A stretch of DNA of 64,000 bases from Macrobrachium rosenbergii (lineage: Eukaryota; Arthropoda; Malacostraca; Decapoda; Palaemonidae). Within the stretch, counting starts at the first letter, position 1; each line of letters starts with the position of its first letter. Below the pieces are notes generated by a model. It had not been told where the DNA came from, ran no database searches, and saw only the letters and a program-made list of their open reading frames with translations. The stretch spans positions 39,456,038-39,520,037 of the forward strand of contig NC_089741.1 in the NCBI RefSeq assembly GCF_040412425.1, written 5' to 3'. Of the stretch, positions 1 to 11,460 are shown one piece after another. Position numbers and translations under genes: made by a program.

Positions 1-180
1 TAAAGGGAGAAAGTGAGAAAGTGAATTTTTTAAAAGGGAGAAAATGATGAAGGTGGGATTTTTTAAAGGGAGACAGTATTGAATGTGAATTTTTTAAAGG
101 GAGAAAGTGATGGTGGGATTTGTTTTGGGGAGAAAGTGATGAACATGTGATTTTGTTCTGGAAAAAGTGATGAAACTATG
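1..180. repeat. Degenerate ~32-bp minisatellite (left-truncated by window edge)
   Basis: The block TTTTTTAAAGGGAGA followed by an AAGTGATG-like stretch recurs about every 30-35 bases, near 27, 58, 93 and 121. Copies differ by several substitutions. The array runs off the left edge, so its full length is unknown. No coding potential is seen. Confidence 0.6.
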
Positions 181-566
181 ACGGACATTTGCAAATAAAA
201 AATGGGATTAAAAAACGGGTCTCACCTGGTTGAAATTGATGATGAAGACAGTGGTGATATGATTGACACTTTAAAACCAGATCGGTTTAATCGTCAGTTT
301 GATGAACGGCATTGAGTTGAAAGTTCAATTTCAAAAAGGGGAAAAGGACAGCGAGCGAATTGATGGCGTAAAGGATTGATGGCAGTTAGGGATGTGATAG
401 TTAATCTGATTAAGTGGAAGATTGATTGTGGACTGAAACTTGGGGATTTTGTCAGTTGCTGGGAAGTAAATGTTTTCAGTTTTCTTTATCAGAACGTTCT
501 CTCCATATAGGAGACTTGTACTTGAAATCCTAGATTTCCGTGATGTATAACTTCGTCTGCAGTAAC

Positions 567-572
<6 letters not shown>
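181..572. other. Non-repetitive AT-rich DNA, no gene seen
   Basis: I see no splice-bounded open frame, promoter motif or known repeat here. It ends at the (CT)n tract that follows. Confidence 0.5.

Positions 573-655
<83 letters not shown>
573..655. repeat. (CT)n microsatellite, ~41 units
   Basis: Perfect dinucleotide run. Its translations (Ser-Leu on plus, Arg-Glu on minus) produce spurious open frames. Confidence 0.95.
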
Positions 656-656
<1 letters not shown>

Positions 657-1385
657 GCGCAAAATTGTCAGTAATATACTTAGTAAGAGAGGAAAGCTTG
701 GTCAGTATCATGCTTGATGAGAAGAAGAGAGAGAGAAGAAGAAGAAGAAAGGAGAGGAAAACCACTTTAAAGGAAACTGGGCAGTATTATACAATAAGCA
801 TACATCTTAAAGCAAAGATAAGACCATTTATTCTAATGCTGCCTTCCATTTTTATTTTGTTCCTTGATATATTAACGGCCTATACACGGGGATACCACGA
901 AAATGTATAGCACAAATGACATGTTTCGGCGGAAACCGGAAGTAGAAATACGCGGCTGCCGAGCCTCCGAAAATTCGCCCCCGCATTCAGACGGGCCCAT
1001 AACACCAGATTCGATTAAATTCCCTCAAATTTGATTCCTTCCGCACTTCAAAGAGTCGAGTCCTGTGTATCTGGGTAGTGTATGCCCGCTGGAAATGGAG
1101 TTAACTTGTTAAAATGGACGGGGTTTGTTTGTTTTTCATTTTCGGGGGAAATAGTCGACGGCATTCGGACGCGTGGTTTCATGTCCGGAGCTCCGAGGAT
1201 TGAGGAGCGTCGCGGATTGCCTGTGAATATTCCGCAGCTGGACCTTAATGTAGATGTAGACATATGTATACATCCTTATAAACACACATATACTTGTATG
1301 TTCCCTTGTATGCATTATCTTTCTGTCTTTCTGTAAATCTTGAGCTGAAAACCCTTATGGACAGAGTCAACAGACTTTAAAACCA
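656..1385. other. Unique sequence with a short purine tract and a CpG-richer patch
   Basis: A GA/GAA purine tract covers about 715-760. Around 920-1250 the sequence is richer in CpG than its surroundings, as a 5' exon or promoter might be, but I find no splice-bounded coding frame or TATA box. I do not call a gene. Confidence 0.35.
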
Positions 1386-1447
1386 AGAGAGAGAGAGAGA
1401 GAGAACCAGCCTGGAGAGAGAGAGAGAGAGAGTTATAGGAAAGAGAG
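1386..1447. repeat. Interrupted (GA)n microsatellite
   Basis: Two GA runs separated by AACCAGCCTG. The sequence from here to 1852 holds no other recognisable feature. Confidence 0.9.
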
Positions 1448-1852
1448 ATTACTTGAATAAATAAACATGAAAGAATAGAAAATAAAACCGATACACCTGA
1501 AGTTCAGGAGACGTCAGCAGCAGAGAGAAGGAAGGAATTTCCCCCTAGCTTAAATATTTTGAGATCAGAAGATTTTACACCTGTAAAAGGCAAACTATAC
1601 CACGTTTTACTTGTAGCCAAGATAAGACTCCTAGCAAATTGAGTAGTATTAAACGTTATGCTAAAAAACGACACACCGTTTGCTGCATCAGCAACAGCCT
1701 GCCTAGTGCTGCGAGCAAAAACAGCAAAAACAGCTAGCAAAAACAGCGAGCAAAAAACAGCAGATTTTATGCAGCAAATATAATTAACTCACTTAATTCC
1801 TTTTACTTGATATTCCATTGACTCAGATGAGATTATATGAGAAGTATGGACG

Positions 1853-2155
1853 TTATGTGCTGTTAAAAAGTTCCTCATAGGACGAATGGGTATCGGTCTC
1901 AGCTAGCACTCTGCTGGTCCCGCGTTCGATTCTCCGACCGGCCAATGAAGGATTAGAGGAATTTATTTCTGGTGATAGAAATTCATCTCTCGGATTCCAC
2001 AATAAGTTGTAGGTCCCGCTGCTAGGTAACCAACTGGTTCTTAGCCACGTAAAATAAAAATATTCCTTCGGGCCAGCCCTAGGAGAGCTGTTAATCTGCT
2101 CAATGGTCTGGGTTAAGCTAAGGTATACTTAACTTTTTCTTATGTGCTGTTAAAA
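1853..2155 (+). mobile_element. Complete tRNA-derived SINE with 16-bp target site duplication
   Basis: The body (about 1869-2139) is flanked by two perfect copies of TTATGTGCTGTTAAAA, at 1853-1868 and 2140-2155. This is the target duplication expected from LINE-mediated insertion. A polymerase III B-box-like motif, GCGTTCGATTCTCC, lies at 1922-1935, so the head looks tRNA-derived. The body ends in a T-rich tail just before the right duplication. Similar tRNA-headed repeats are common in decapod crustaceans (from memory, not searched). The intact duplication suggests a fairly recent insertion. Confidence 0.85.
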
Positions 2156-2242
2156 TGATTCAAGATGTTTCTTGGTAAACAGAACACCGACCCAGCCTTT
2201 TCTCTCGAGATCTTGGGAAGTAATTCGACAGGAGAGACAAAC

Positions 2243-2497
2243 TAACAAATGGAAAATAATAATAGTAGAAGATAATACCAGATCTAGAAGCTGCAGTGGA
2301 CAAGGATCTGACACCATGACAGAGTAATCCGAGATTGTAGATGTCCACTGAAAATGTCTTGACCAGCAAATGGAAAATAATCATTAAAGATAAAACAAGA
2401 AGCTTGGGAAAAAAACACCAGATCTTGGCTGTAGTGGACAAGAATCTAACCATGTGACAGGGTAATCCGAGACTGGAGATTCCCACTGACAATATCT
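2243..2497. repeat. Two-copy tandem repeat of ~120-135 bp
   Basis: Copy one (about 2243-2360) and copy two (about 2364-2497) share CAAATGGAAAATAAT, then CCAGATCT, then GTAGTGGACAAG- or GCAGTGGACAAG-like sequence, then GTAATCCGAGA, then CCCACTGA or TCCACTGA. Divergence is moderate. Confidence 0.65.
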
Positions 2498-2830
2498 TAT
2501 ACTGCCTATATATCTTATTTTTCCTTTTTCCCCTTAGCGGGGAAGACATCACGTGATCCCTCGGGAATTTCTGTTATATTACGTCTTCTCCCCCTCCCCC
2601 ACCCCACCCCCCTTTTTTTCTATTCGCTGTCAGTGTTCGGTGCCTCCTCGGCCTCGTAATTACAAAGCTTCGGGTCCGCAGATTTATTTTTATTTTTTTT
2701 TTTTTTTTTTCAGGGGCCCCCATATCGAATCTTCCCCCCCTTGGATACTAGATATTGCCTGCGTTCTTTCGGTTTCCTTTTTGGCGTCTTGGTTTTCGAA
2801 GCCTGTGGGAAACAGTTGATACTTATTGTC

Positions 2831-2981
2831 TTTTTAGTTTTCTGGGAAAGAAAACTGTTGTAGCAACTGTCTGTCCGTCCTTTTCTGTCCGCCCTCAGGT
2901 CTTAAAAACCACTGAGGCTCGAGGGCTGCAAATTGGTATGTTGATCATCCACCCTCCATTCATCAAACGTACCAAATTGTG
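2831..2981 (+). mobile_element. Multi-hairpin element, partial copy (orientation B)
   Basis: This is the first part of the ~390-bp dispersed family described at 14928-15314, in the reverse sense. It starts with a foldback close to AGTTTTCTGAAAAGAAAACT. It continues with the CTGTCCGTCC / CTGTCCGCCCTCAG block and the left arm and loop of the large hairpin (GAGGGCTGCAAATTGG, then GATCATCCACCCTCC). It stops inside the second arm, so about 60% of the element is missing. Confidence 0.8.
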
Positions 2982-2987
2982 TTTTTT

Positions 2988-3053
2988 ATGTTTTCGCGTA
3001 TTTGCTTGAAAATGTAATTAATGTTTTCGCGTATTTGCTTGGAAATGTAATTA
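2988..3053. repeat. 33-bp tandem duplication
   Basis: Two adjacent 33-bp units beginning ATGTTTTCGCGTATTTGCTT differ at a single base. This is a young duplication. Confidence 0.85.
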
Positions 3054-3125
3054 TACATATCAGTATGTTTCAATTCAAACAGAGCAAACATTAGTAACGT
3101 GGGCGTGTATACTTTTGTTTGTATG

Positions 3126-3126
3126 C

Positions 3127-3168
<42 letters not shown>

Positions 3169-3178
3169 TATGTATATA

Positions 3179-3263
<85 letters not shown>
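3126..3263. repeat. (TA)n microsatellite with (TATG) interruptions
   Basis: Nearly pure TA, with two TATGTATA breaks and a TATAATATA phase slip. Unique AT-rich DNA without a gene follows to 3609. Confidence 0.95.
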
Positions 3264-3265
<2 letters not shown>

Positions 3266-3609
3266 TTACTAATAGAAAAAGTTTCTTTCAAACCATATAC
3301 TTGATTCTGTGGTTTTGTTTTGAGGCCGAGGGAAAGAAAGGTGTGAATGTGAGCTTGTTATAAGTGCTATGATCTTCTAGACTGGGAAAGTATCGAATGA
3401 ATTTTCACAGGGAAAACCTGTCAGCTGTCAGTATATTAACTAATCACGTTTCAGTTTAATTTTTTCGAAATGAATCCAGTTATGGGCGGGACTTCCGTGT
3501 AATTATACGAAACTGGCATCGCAAATTCGAAGGTCAGCTCCAAGATTCTGCAGTTTGCCTGCATGTAGGTAATGCCTGTGAAGAAAACAATGTCGGTTGG
3601 GGCAGTTTC

Positions 3610-4190
3610 TCTTGAGGATCGTCTGGCGAGTGATGGAATCCCGCTCTGGGATCGTCGCTCTATCCAGGAATTCATCTTTTTTTTTTTCCTAGGATTTTTA
3701 TTAGGTGAAGGGATTTACTTCCTCTCGTTAGGATCGTCACTCAGATAGGAAGTCTATTTTTGGTCATTTTAGGATCGTCGCTCTTTCATTCGGATCGTAC
3801 ATCACTTAGGGAACTATCGCTTTTTGAAGTGTATTTCCCTTAAGGAATCTTCTTCTTTGGGATCGTGAACTCATTCTCAAGGGTCGTCAGAAAGTGAAGG
3901 GGGTTTCTTTATAGGATCGTTCCTTAGTAAAGATAATCAGTTTCCAGGATCATAACGCAATGAGAGAAAACTTTTCCTAGGATCGTCGTAAAAGCTAAGG
4001 AATCCATGTAGTATCGTCCTGCAATAAAGCGATTCCTTCATGAGGATCGTCCCTCAGTGAAGATAATCCATTTTTCTAGGATCGTAAGAAAATTAGAGAA
4101 AACTCTCTGTTCCAGGATCGTTCAACATTCACGGAATCTATTCATTATCATCTTGTAGTGAAAGGATATTTTGTGGGATCGTCCCTCAGT
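3610..4190. repeat. Degenerate minisatellite built on (A/G)GGATCGT
   Basis: At least 14 copies of AGGATCGTC or GGGATCGT-like cores occur at 30-60-base spacing, for example near 3616, 3648, 3731, 3771, 3913, 3979, 4042, 4078, 4114 and 4176. They are often followed by CCTCAGTAAAG- or GCTC-like sequence. The units have drifted but the core is kept. Confidence 0.65.
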
Positions 4191-4198
4191 AAAGGGAA

Positions 4199-4200
<2 letters not shown>

Positions 4201-4260
<60 letters not shown>

Positions 4261-4542
4261 GGATCGCAGGCAGCCTTCCCATACCTTCCCCTAATATGAA
4301 CTGACTTACCCCATACCCTCGGGGTGCAAGGATATCATATACAGGATTGGATACCTGTCTCGCATGGCCGTAGCCTGTGCTGTCAGGTATCCTGTTACGG
4401 CTTCTAAGGACTCCCCCCCCCTCCTCCTCCTCCTCCTCCTCCTACAACCCACAACCCCCACAACCCCGTTTCATTCATCCGTGAGGTGTAGGAGGGGAGC
4501 AGAGGTTGTGATCTGGAAATGTATGACATGTCTGAAGGTTAT

Positions 4543-4579
<37 letters not shown>
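4201..4579. repeat. Cluster of (CT)n, (CCT)n and (CT)n tracts
   Basis: (CT)n at 4201-4257, C/CCT run at 4411-4443 and (CT)n at 4545-4579, with unique spacers between them. Confidence 0.9.
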
Positions 4580-4580
<1 letters not shown>

Positions 4581-5413
4581 TTGATTTTGTATTTTGTATT
4601 ACATGTGAGCGTAGATAAAGCCTGCTATTATTGTGTGTGTGAAGATAAACCCTATTCATATGGAACAATCCCACAGACATTGACTTGAAATTCAGGCTTC
4701 CAAAGAATTATGGTGTTCTTAAGAACGAAGTTACAGAAGGTAATGGGAAATACAGAAAGAAGAGATCAGTTAGGAAAGAGATGCAAGAACAGAAAAAGTG
4801 AAAAAAAATTGTTCACTTTAGAAAGATTGAACCTTTTAAAAAGAACGAAAGAAAGGGGAAGAAGCTTTGTCGTTGCGTGACCTGAAATATCGCGAGGAAT
4901 GTGCAGTCGCTTTTAATCAATAGGTCAGTTTCAGCGACTGAAGCCGACCGAAGCCTCCTCCAACCCGTGGTGCATTTGATGCAAAAATTGTTTGCGTGAA
5001 TTTGTGAACGAAATACATATTTTTTCATGTGAAGGAATTGTTCTCTTCAAACGAATTTATTTTTTTTTTTTTGTCATGGCTTTTTGCTACTGAAAATACT
5101 TCAGGTAATGTTTTATGAAAACGAATTTCTTTCCAGGCATTCAGATGAAAAATATTTTATTCACGAACTTTTACAAACGAAATTAATTATATATTTTCCT
5201 TGATTTTGTGGCAACGAATTTCTTTATATTTTTTTTTTTTTTGTCGGATGGATGGAAAATATTTTATTCACGAGTTTCATATAGAAACTACTAAGTATAT
5301 ATTTGTTCTCGTTTTTCGTATACAGCAAGCATTTTAAGCAGAGATTTTCAGGAAGAAAACCGTTTTATTTAAACTAAAAGGTTTAACTGGGGAAACAGTT
5401 AGTTTAAAAATGT
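4580..5413. other. AT-rich unique DNA with a weak repeated block, no gene
   Basis: From about 5040 to 5330 a drifting block recurs (ACGAATTT, then a T run, then GAAAATATTTTATTCACGA). This suggests an old tandem repeat. No supported gene is present. Confidence 0.4.
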
Positions 5414-5423
5414 GAAGGAGAAG

Positions 5424-5470
<47 letters not shown>

Positions 5471-5730
5471 GATAAAGAAGAAAAAATTGAAGAGAAGAAA
5501 AGAAAATAAAAAGAGAGAGAGATAGGAAGAAAAAGACAGAAGAAAAAAATGATTGGAAAAAGACAGAGAAAGAAAGAAATTGAAAAAAGACAGAAAAATA
5601 AAAAGAGAAAGAAAGAGGAAAAATAAAGAGAGAAAAGACAAGAGAGATAGAAATTGACAAAGAAGAAAAGAAAATGAAATTGAAGAGAAAGAAAAGAAAA
5701 GAGAGAGAAGAGGAAAAAGAAAACAATTTA
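5414..5730. repeat. Purine-rich (GA/GAA/AAAGA) tract
   Basis: Over 300 bases are almost purely A and G on the plus strand, with a perfect GA core near 5429-5464. The long minus-strand Leu/Phe/Ser frame is an artefact of this composition. Confidence 0.85.
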
Positions 5731-5842
5731 GCAAACGACCAAACCTCATCCATCGCAAGCAAGTGACCTGAACAAAAAATGTAAAGGAAAAAAGCTAAAA
5801 TAAAAAAATAAAAAAAGCCCTTAAAACTTGCGTGTGCGTGGA

Positions 5843-5892
5843 CCTCCCCCTCCCCTCCTTTCCTCCCTCCTTCCTCCCTCCCTCCTTCCCTT
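5843..5892. repeat. CCTCC/CCTT pyrimidine tract
   Basis: Low-complexity run of CCTCCC and CCTTCC. Unique sequence without a gene lies between here and 6120. Confidence 0.8.
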
Positions 5893-6120
5893 CACCTGTC
5901 TTCATGGGATCCAGGCACGCGAAAGTTCCCATTCCCGTTCCCTCCTCCCCTGTTTGATAACAGGTCACAATCGCCCTTTCTCTGTTATTAAGGGTTTAAG
6001 CAGGTGATGGATGACTTGGGTCTCTGTTTATGATATTCGTGTTTGTTGTTAAAGCCCCTCCGTCTTGCCTCCATGTTGGCCTTATGCTGGCTGCCTGTCA
6101 CCAAAGGCAACAATTGCTGT

Positions 6121-6169
6121 TTCTTCTCTCTCTCTCTCTCTCTCTCTCTCTTTGGGTAATTGTTTCTCG

Positions 6170-6220
<51 letters not shown>

Positions 6221-6251
6221 GTTGCTCTTTGATGGTAATTGTTTTGCACGT

Positions 6252-6317
<66 letters not shown>

Positions 6318-6361
6318 GAGGTTTTATACCTCTTTTGGTAATTGTTTTCACCTCTCCTTAG

Positions 6362-6428
<67 letters not shown>

Positions 6429-6503
6429 TCTCTCTCTCTCTCTCTCTACTCTCTCTCTCTCTCTCTCTCTAGAAGTTTATACCTCTTTCAGTATTTTATC
6501 TTA

Positions 6504-6558
<55 letters not shown>

Positions 6559-6588
6559 AGAGGTTTAGTAACTCTCAGTAATTGTTTC

Positions 6589-6628
<40 letters not shown>

Positions 6629-6661
6629 AGAGGTTTAGTAATTCTCTCGGTAATTGTTTTC

Positions 6662-6735
<74 letters not shown>
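6121..6735. repeat. Composite repeat: (CT)n plus ~40-bp AGAGGTTT..GGTAATTGTTTTCACC spacer
   Basis: Six to seven (CT)n blocks alternate with spacers that are themselves copies: ctagAGGTTTA, TACCTC or GTAATTCTC, then (T/C)GGTAATTGTTTTCACC or CAGTAATTGTTTCACC. The repeating unit is spacer plus (CT)n, with (CT)n of variable length. Confidence 0.85.
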
Positions 6736-6738
<3 letters not shown>

Positions 6739-6879
6739 TGTTCCACTTCTTAGGTAAATTTGTTGGCGGTACATTGTTTGTTGTTTGTTTGTCCTGAGGC
6801 TGCAAATGTTTGGAAATTCTCAAGCTGCAAAATATTTGGCAGGAAGTTGTTAATTTCTTACAAGGGTAAGATTTCGGAG

Positions 6880-7155
6880 AGGAGAATAATTTTCTTTAAA
6901 TTATATAATTTTCAGATGCGAAATTATTAATAATTGCTGTGAAAATATAATTGTTTCATGGAAAAATTTTAAAATTTCCATTGCAAAATTCTCAGTTGGA
7001 AAATTATTAATAATTACAAGTAGACAATAATTATTTTACTAACGATTATTCTAAATTTCCATTGCAAAATATTCAGATGGAAAATTATTAATAATTACAA
7101 CTAGACTATAATTGTTTTATGGAAAATTGTTCTAAATTTCCATTGCAAAATGTTT
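6880..7155. repeat. ~80-bp AT-rich tandem repeat, ~3 copies
   Basis: AAATTTCCATTGCAAAAT recurs near 6972, 7053 and 7133. Between the copies lie GGAAAATTATTAATAATTAC and an ACAATAATT/ATAATTGTTTTA segment. Confidence 0.75.
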
Positions 7156-7494
7156 AGAATAGGACCTCCTTCAAAAAGGTATTCTAGCCACTAACCAATA
7201 TTTCCCCAAGACTGATACAGTCTGGGGGAGGAAAATTGTTATTGATGACCTCCTTCCATAATTTCTTCATTCCCTCCCCTACCCCTTCCACCCCCAACCT
7301 TTAACGCAAATTACTGAATATTATCGAAGATAATTCCCCCACGTTGTCTGCCAAGCGTTTTGGTGCAATGGTTATTAGCTTTTCAGTGCCTTGTTCTTCC
7401 CTCCCCCTTCCTCCTTTGAAAGATATGATATAGTGTCCGCAGCTTTGTGGCTTAGTGTTGCTGTTCATCATATGGGTTCCCCCAAATCGCCTTC

Positions 7495-8340
7495 GGACAC
7501 GGAAGGCTTGATTGGATTTCCAGAATAGCGTCTGGAACGCGTCTGGAATACAGAGCATCATGTTCTGGAATATTCGTTATACCTGGTGTGCCTCTTGAAT
7601 GTGGGTATCATTTCCGTCTGGGGTATAAGGTCTTTGGTATGCTTTGGAAAAATATGGAGCCTGGAATCATTCTGGAATACAGAGCGCCACATTCTGGAAT
7701 ATTCATTATACCTGGTATGCCTCTTTGCATATGAGCATCATATGCTTCTGGGATACAGTGTCTTTGGTATGTTTTTGGAATGTAGTGACTTGTTGTTTGC
7801 CTCTGGAAAATAGCCCTGGAATCATTCTGGAATTAGAGCACCTGACATTGTGGAATGTTCAGTATACTTGGTATGCTCTTTGAATATAAACATCATATGC
7901 TTCTGGGATATAACGCTTGTGGTATGCTTTTGGAATGTAGTGACCTGTGGCATGCTTCCGGAAAATAGAGCCTGGAATCACCTGGAATTAGAGCGTTCGA
8001 CATTCTGGAATATTCATTGTACCTGGTATGCTCTTTGCATATGAACATCATATGCCTCTGGGATATAACGCCTGAGATATGCTTTTGAAATGTAATGACT
8101 TTTGGAAAATAGAATCTGGAATCACTCTGGAATTAGGGCACACTTGACATTCTGGAATAGCCTATGATATCTGCGATATGTGGCTGGAACATAGGCTGTA
8201 GTGGCTTGTGGCACGCTTCCAGAAAATAGGACCTGGGCTCATTCTGGAATTAGAGTACTAGGCGTGTTTCTGGAAACTAATGTCTGTAATATGCGTCTGG
8301 AATATAAGGCCTGGAATGCTGGAATCCAGTGCGAAATCTG
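7495..8340. repeat. ~150-160-bp minisatellite with TCTGGAAT sub-repeats
   Basis: CATTCTGGAATATTCATT followed by TACCTGGTATGC recurs near 7690, 7849, 7999 and 8145 (the last copy partial). In between are CATCATATGC, TGGGATA and TTTTGGAATGTA blocks. The ends are more diverged. No coding support. Confidence 0.75.
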
Positions 8341-8723
8341 TTCCTGAGTGCCGGACCTGATATACCGTCGAGGGTTCCTTGTGGATTATTATAGAACCCT
8401 GTTTGCCTCAGGAATATATTCTCTGATATATTTCTAGATCACAGCGCCTTGTAATCTCCCGACAGCAGGTGCGCAACGCTAAGAAGATATCACCGATAAT
8501 GCTTACGAACACAGTACGCATTGGCGTGTCGTGTGTGCGTGTGTTTGTGTGTGTGTGTGTGTCTGTGTCTGTGTGTGTGCTCACGTGGTAGATTGTTAGA
8601 GCGGGCTATGCGAGCTTTAGCTGATAATTTTACATGATTTGGTTACAGGGTTTCAGCAGTGTTATTGAAAGCTAAAGAAACTTTTAAGATTCTGTCCTTC
8701 AGTTTCAGGTAGAACCTGGAAAG

Positions 8724-8779
<56 letters not shown>

Positions 8780-8833
8780 ATAATAAGCACATACCACATA
8801 CATACTATGCACCATAGGTGATAAAATTAGACT
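8341..8833. repeat. (GT)n and (TA)n/(TAA)n tracts in unique DNA
   Basis: A broken GT run lies at 8529-8580, and (TA)n followed by TAATAATAA lies at about 8729-8787. The remainder is unique and no gene is seen. Confidence 0.85.
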
Positions 8834-8939
8834 GGTTATAGGTCCTGACAAAATTTCGACTTTGGTTATAGGCCCTGACCGGTTTCGACTTTATTTCCAA
8901 GCCATAAGCGTTAATGCCTTGGCAACAAAGTCGAAACCG
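8834..8939. repeat. Tandem plus inverted repeat (foldback element)
   Basis: GGTTATAGG(T/C)CCTGAC followed by TTTCGACTTT is present twice in tandem (8834-8863 and 8864-8892). The 13-bp CGGTTTCGACTTT (8880-8892) is exactly inverted as AAAGTCGAAACCG (8927-8939), leaving a 34-base loop. This looks like a small foldback repeat. Confidence 0.7.
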
Positions 8940-9429
8940 TTCAAGACCCGGTATACTCTCTCTCTTATTTTTTCACACTTGTTGATGTGTGGTAAACAAA
9001 TCATGTATTAATGAAGTTATAATCAATACATGTGCATATATGTAAAAATGTGTTTGTGTATGTATTCGGATGTGGTTTCATAATCTCATATGTGCAACAT
9101 CATCTATAGATTCTGTTATGTAAGGAATACTTATTTCTTTCTTGAAGTTATTGACTGTAACAAATTGATAGGTTCATAAATATATATATATTGGATGTAC
9201 TCCGCAATTTTACAATTACTGTCTCCATAAATCTTGCCTGAGCATGCGCGCCAAATTTGAGATATTTTAGTGTGTATTATGTATTGATGTATACATTTAA
9301 AACACACATTCCCATAACCTCTGTATTTGATTTGACAGTGAAAAGAGGGCGTTGGAGCGGTTGGACAGCGAGATAAAGAGACCCAGAAAATAATGAGGTG
9401 AAGTACAAGGATCTAAAGGTGGAACTGGG
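8940..9429. other. Unique AT-rich DNA, no gene seen
   Basis: Only a short TA stretch near 9180 stands out. Confidence 0.4.
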
Positions 9430-9466
9430 AGAAAACCAATAATTGCACTAAGGAAATATTAGTCAG

Positions 9467-9506
<40 letters not shown>

Positions 9507-9620
9507 AATCACAGAGACACAGAGAATAACCAAGACAGAAGACACGACACAAGAAGCTAGCCAGGAGAGAGAGAGAGAGAAGAGAACCACGACACAGAAC
9601 ATCAGGAAGAGAGATAACCA

Positions 9621-9664
<44 letters not shown>

Positions 9665-9680
9665 AGAGAGAGACCTAGCG
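9430..9680. repeat. Composite (GA)n repeat with AACCAAGACAGAAGACACGACAC-like spacers
   Basis: GA runs at about 9466-9503, 9573-9583 and 9620-9674 alternate with related spacers (ACACGACACAAGAAG, CACGACACAGAACATCAGG, AACCAAGA). Confidence 0.7.
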
Positions 9681-9794
9681 ATATCCTTTAACTGAAAGTT
9701 CTGGTTCCATCAGAGGTTGAACAACAAGACTGAAGAGACTGGGAAAATATATAATGTAAAAAACACTAAAAAGTGGGGTTGCAGCAAACGCCCT

Positions 9795-9845
9795 TTTGGT
9801 AATGCTTACAGTGCACCACATGAGTTTCACTGACGGCACTACCTT
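9795..9845 (-). mobile_element. Minus-strand fragment of the GTGCGGTGCACTGTAGGC SINE-like family
   Basis: The reverse complement matches the head of the element at 18515-18829: a GTGCCGTCAGTG-like block, then GTGCACTGTA, then GGCATTAC-like sequence, with several substitutions. Only about 50 bases are retained. DNA on to 10025 is unique. Confidence 0.55.
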
Positions 9846-10025
9846 CCTACGGGGATAAATTTTCGAGTTTTCGGTAAGATGATGTACTGGGCAAATTATG
9901 TAAGGGTAAACTTACCGAAGTGGTTTATGGGAATGCGTGGGTCCGTCCCCTTAAGGTAGGCGGAAATTGGCCCTAGATTACTTCATTTGTCTATCGATCC
10001 CCAGTGATGCAGAGTGTCGGAGATA

Positions 10026-10035
10026 GGAGGAGGAG

Positions 10036-10074
<39 letters not shown>

Positions 10075-10204
10075 TTCATTTACCCACCGTTGTATCAAGT
10101 GCATTTTAATATTTATATATTTTTATATTTATTTGTATATATATTTATTTTGTATAGGAAAAATAAAGACATGAAAAAGAGAGAGAGAGAGAGAGAGAGA
10201 GAAG
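10026..10204. repeat. Two (GA)n tracts around AT-rich DNA
   Basis: GA at about 10026-10074 and 10178-10204, with TATTTATAT-type sequence between them. Confidence 0.85.
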
Positions 10205-10569
10205 AAACGCCTGTACCCCCAAGCTAAATAATGACAGTAATTATTTTGGAAAATCCAAATATTTGTTGTAGGAGGAAGTCCGGCCCTTTAGAAAAAAGGG
10301 GGTCGGCGACTGTTGTTGATTATTGTTATTTGTACAAGAGTTCACGGATATCAAAGGGCAAATGGCAAAGGGGTAATGGACATGAGGAGGGGAGGCAGGG
10401 GATGGGCAGCCGAGAGCGATCGATGGTCAGTACACAAAGTAAATTTTTTTGTTGTTCCTGTCGCGGTTGTTCTGCACTTTGGGGATTTTTTTGTTTTATT
10501 TTATCTCTTTTAGTTTGCAGCTGTTTTTGTTTTTGTATTGCTTTGTTTGTTTACAAACACACACATGCA

Positions 10570-10629
10570 ATATATATATATATATTATATACATGTATGT
10601 ATATATGTATATATACATATACACATGCA

Positions 10630-10725
<96 letters not shown>
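10570..10725. repeat. (TA)n microsatellite with CATGCAA-linked sub-blocks
   Basis: The block ACACATGCAATATATA occurs twice (near 10560 and 10620) before a long pure TA run. The preceding 365 bases and the following ~400 bases are unique, with no supported gene. Confidence 0.9.
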
Positions 10726-10727
<2 letters not shown>

Positions 10728-11129
10728 GTACATGTTATAAGCGTATGCATTTGTTCCCTTACACACTTCATGCACCTGTTACATACATACATTCACATAA
10801 ATAAATTTATATTACAGTTTTTTCATGATCACAAATGGCAATTCCACCTTGACGAATATTTTCCATAAAATCAGTATTAAGTTATAAAATCCGCCCAAAA
10901 AATCGTACAGCAGTTCAGAAAATAGACGCTCACTTAGCAATGTGTAAGAAATTGATATATCTCTCCTGTCCAGCCAGAAGTTCCCAGGGACGTGCCCTTT
11001 GAAAAATAGAAATGCTTCGAGACTTATTCCTCAGGAGGGCCAGTCAATTTGGGGTGTACGTATCGCTGACCCAGCAGTTCGTCTCTCTGACCTCTAAATG
11101 GTGTGCTTTGTATCTTTCTTACGTGGCCT

Positions 11130-11131
<2 letters not shown>

Positions 11132-11186
<55 letters not shown>

Positions 11187-11400
11187 GATGTGATAAGTGG
11201 AAGCTTTAAAACAAAATTCCTAGCTTAGGTTTGATGTGAACTGATTTTGTGACTGAGAAACTTAAACGAAAATCACAATATTATCCAAAGGTATAAGAGA
11301 GAGAGAGAGAAAAGAAGAAGAAAGAAGAAAGAAAGAGAGTCCAATTTTAACTGGTTGCAGCATTTATTTAGTGTCTCAGCATCATAGCAAAAGTAAAAAT

Positions 11401-11460
<60 letters not shown>

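Noticed and set aside
5334..6823. Many long Ser-Leu, Arg-Glu and Phe/Leu open frames
   Set aside because: They are translations of (CT)n/(GA)n and purine tracts with no start context, splice sites or non-repetitive residues.
10231..10513. Open frame beginning MTVIILENPN
   Set aside because: No splice sites or homology, and it runs into a (TA)n tract.
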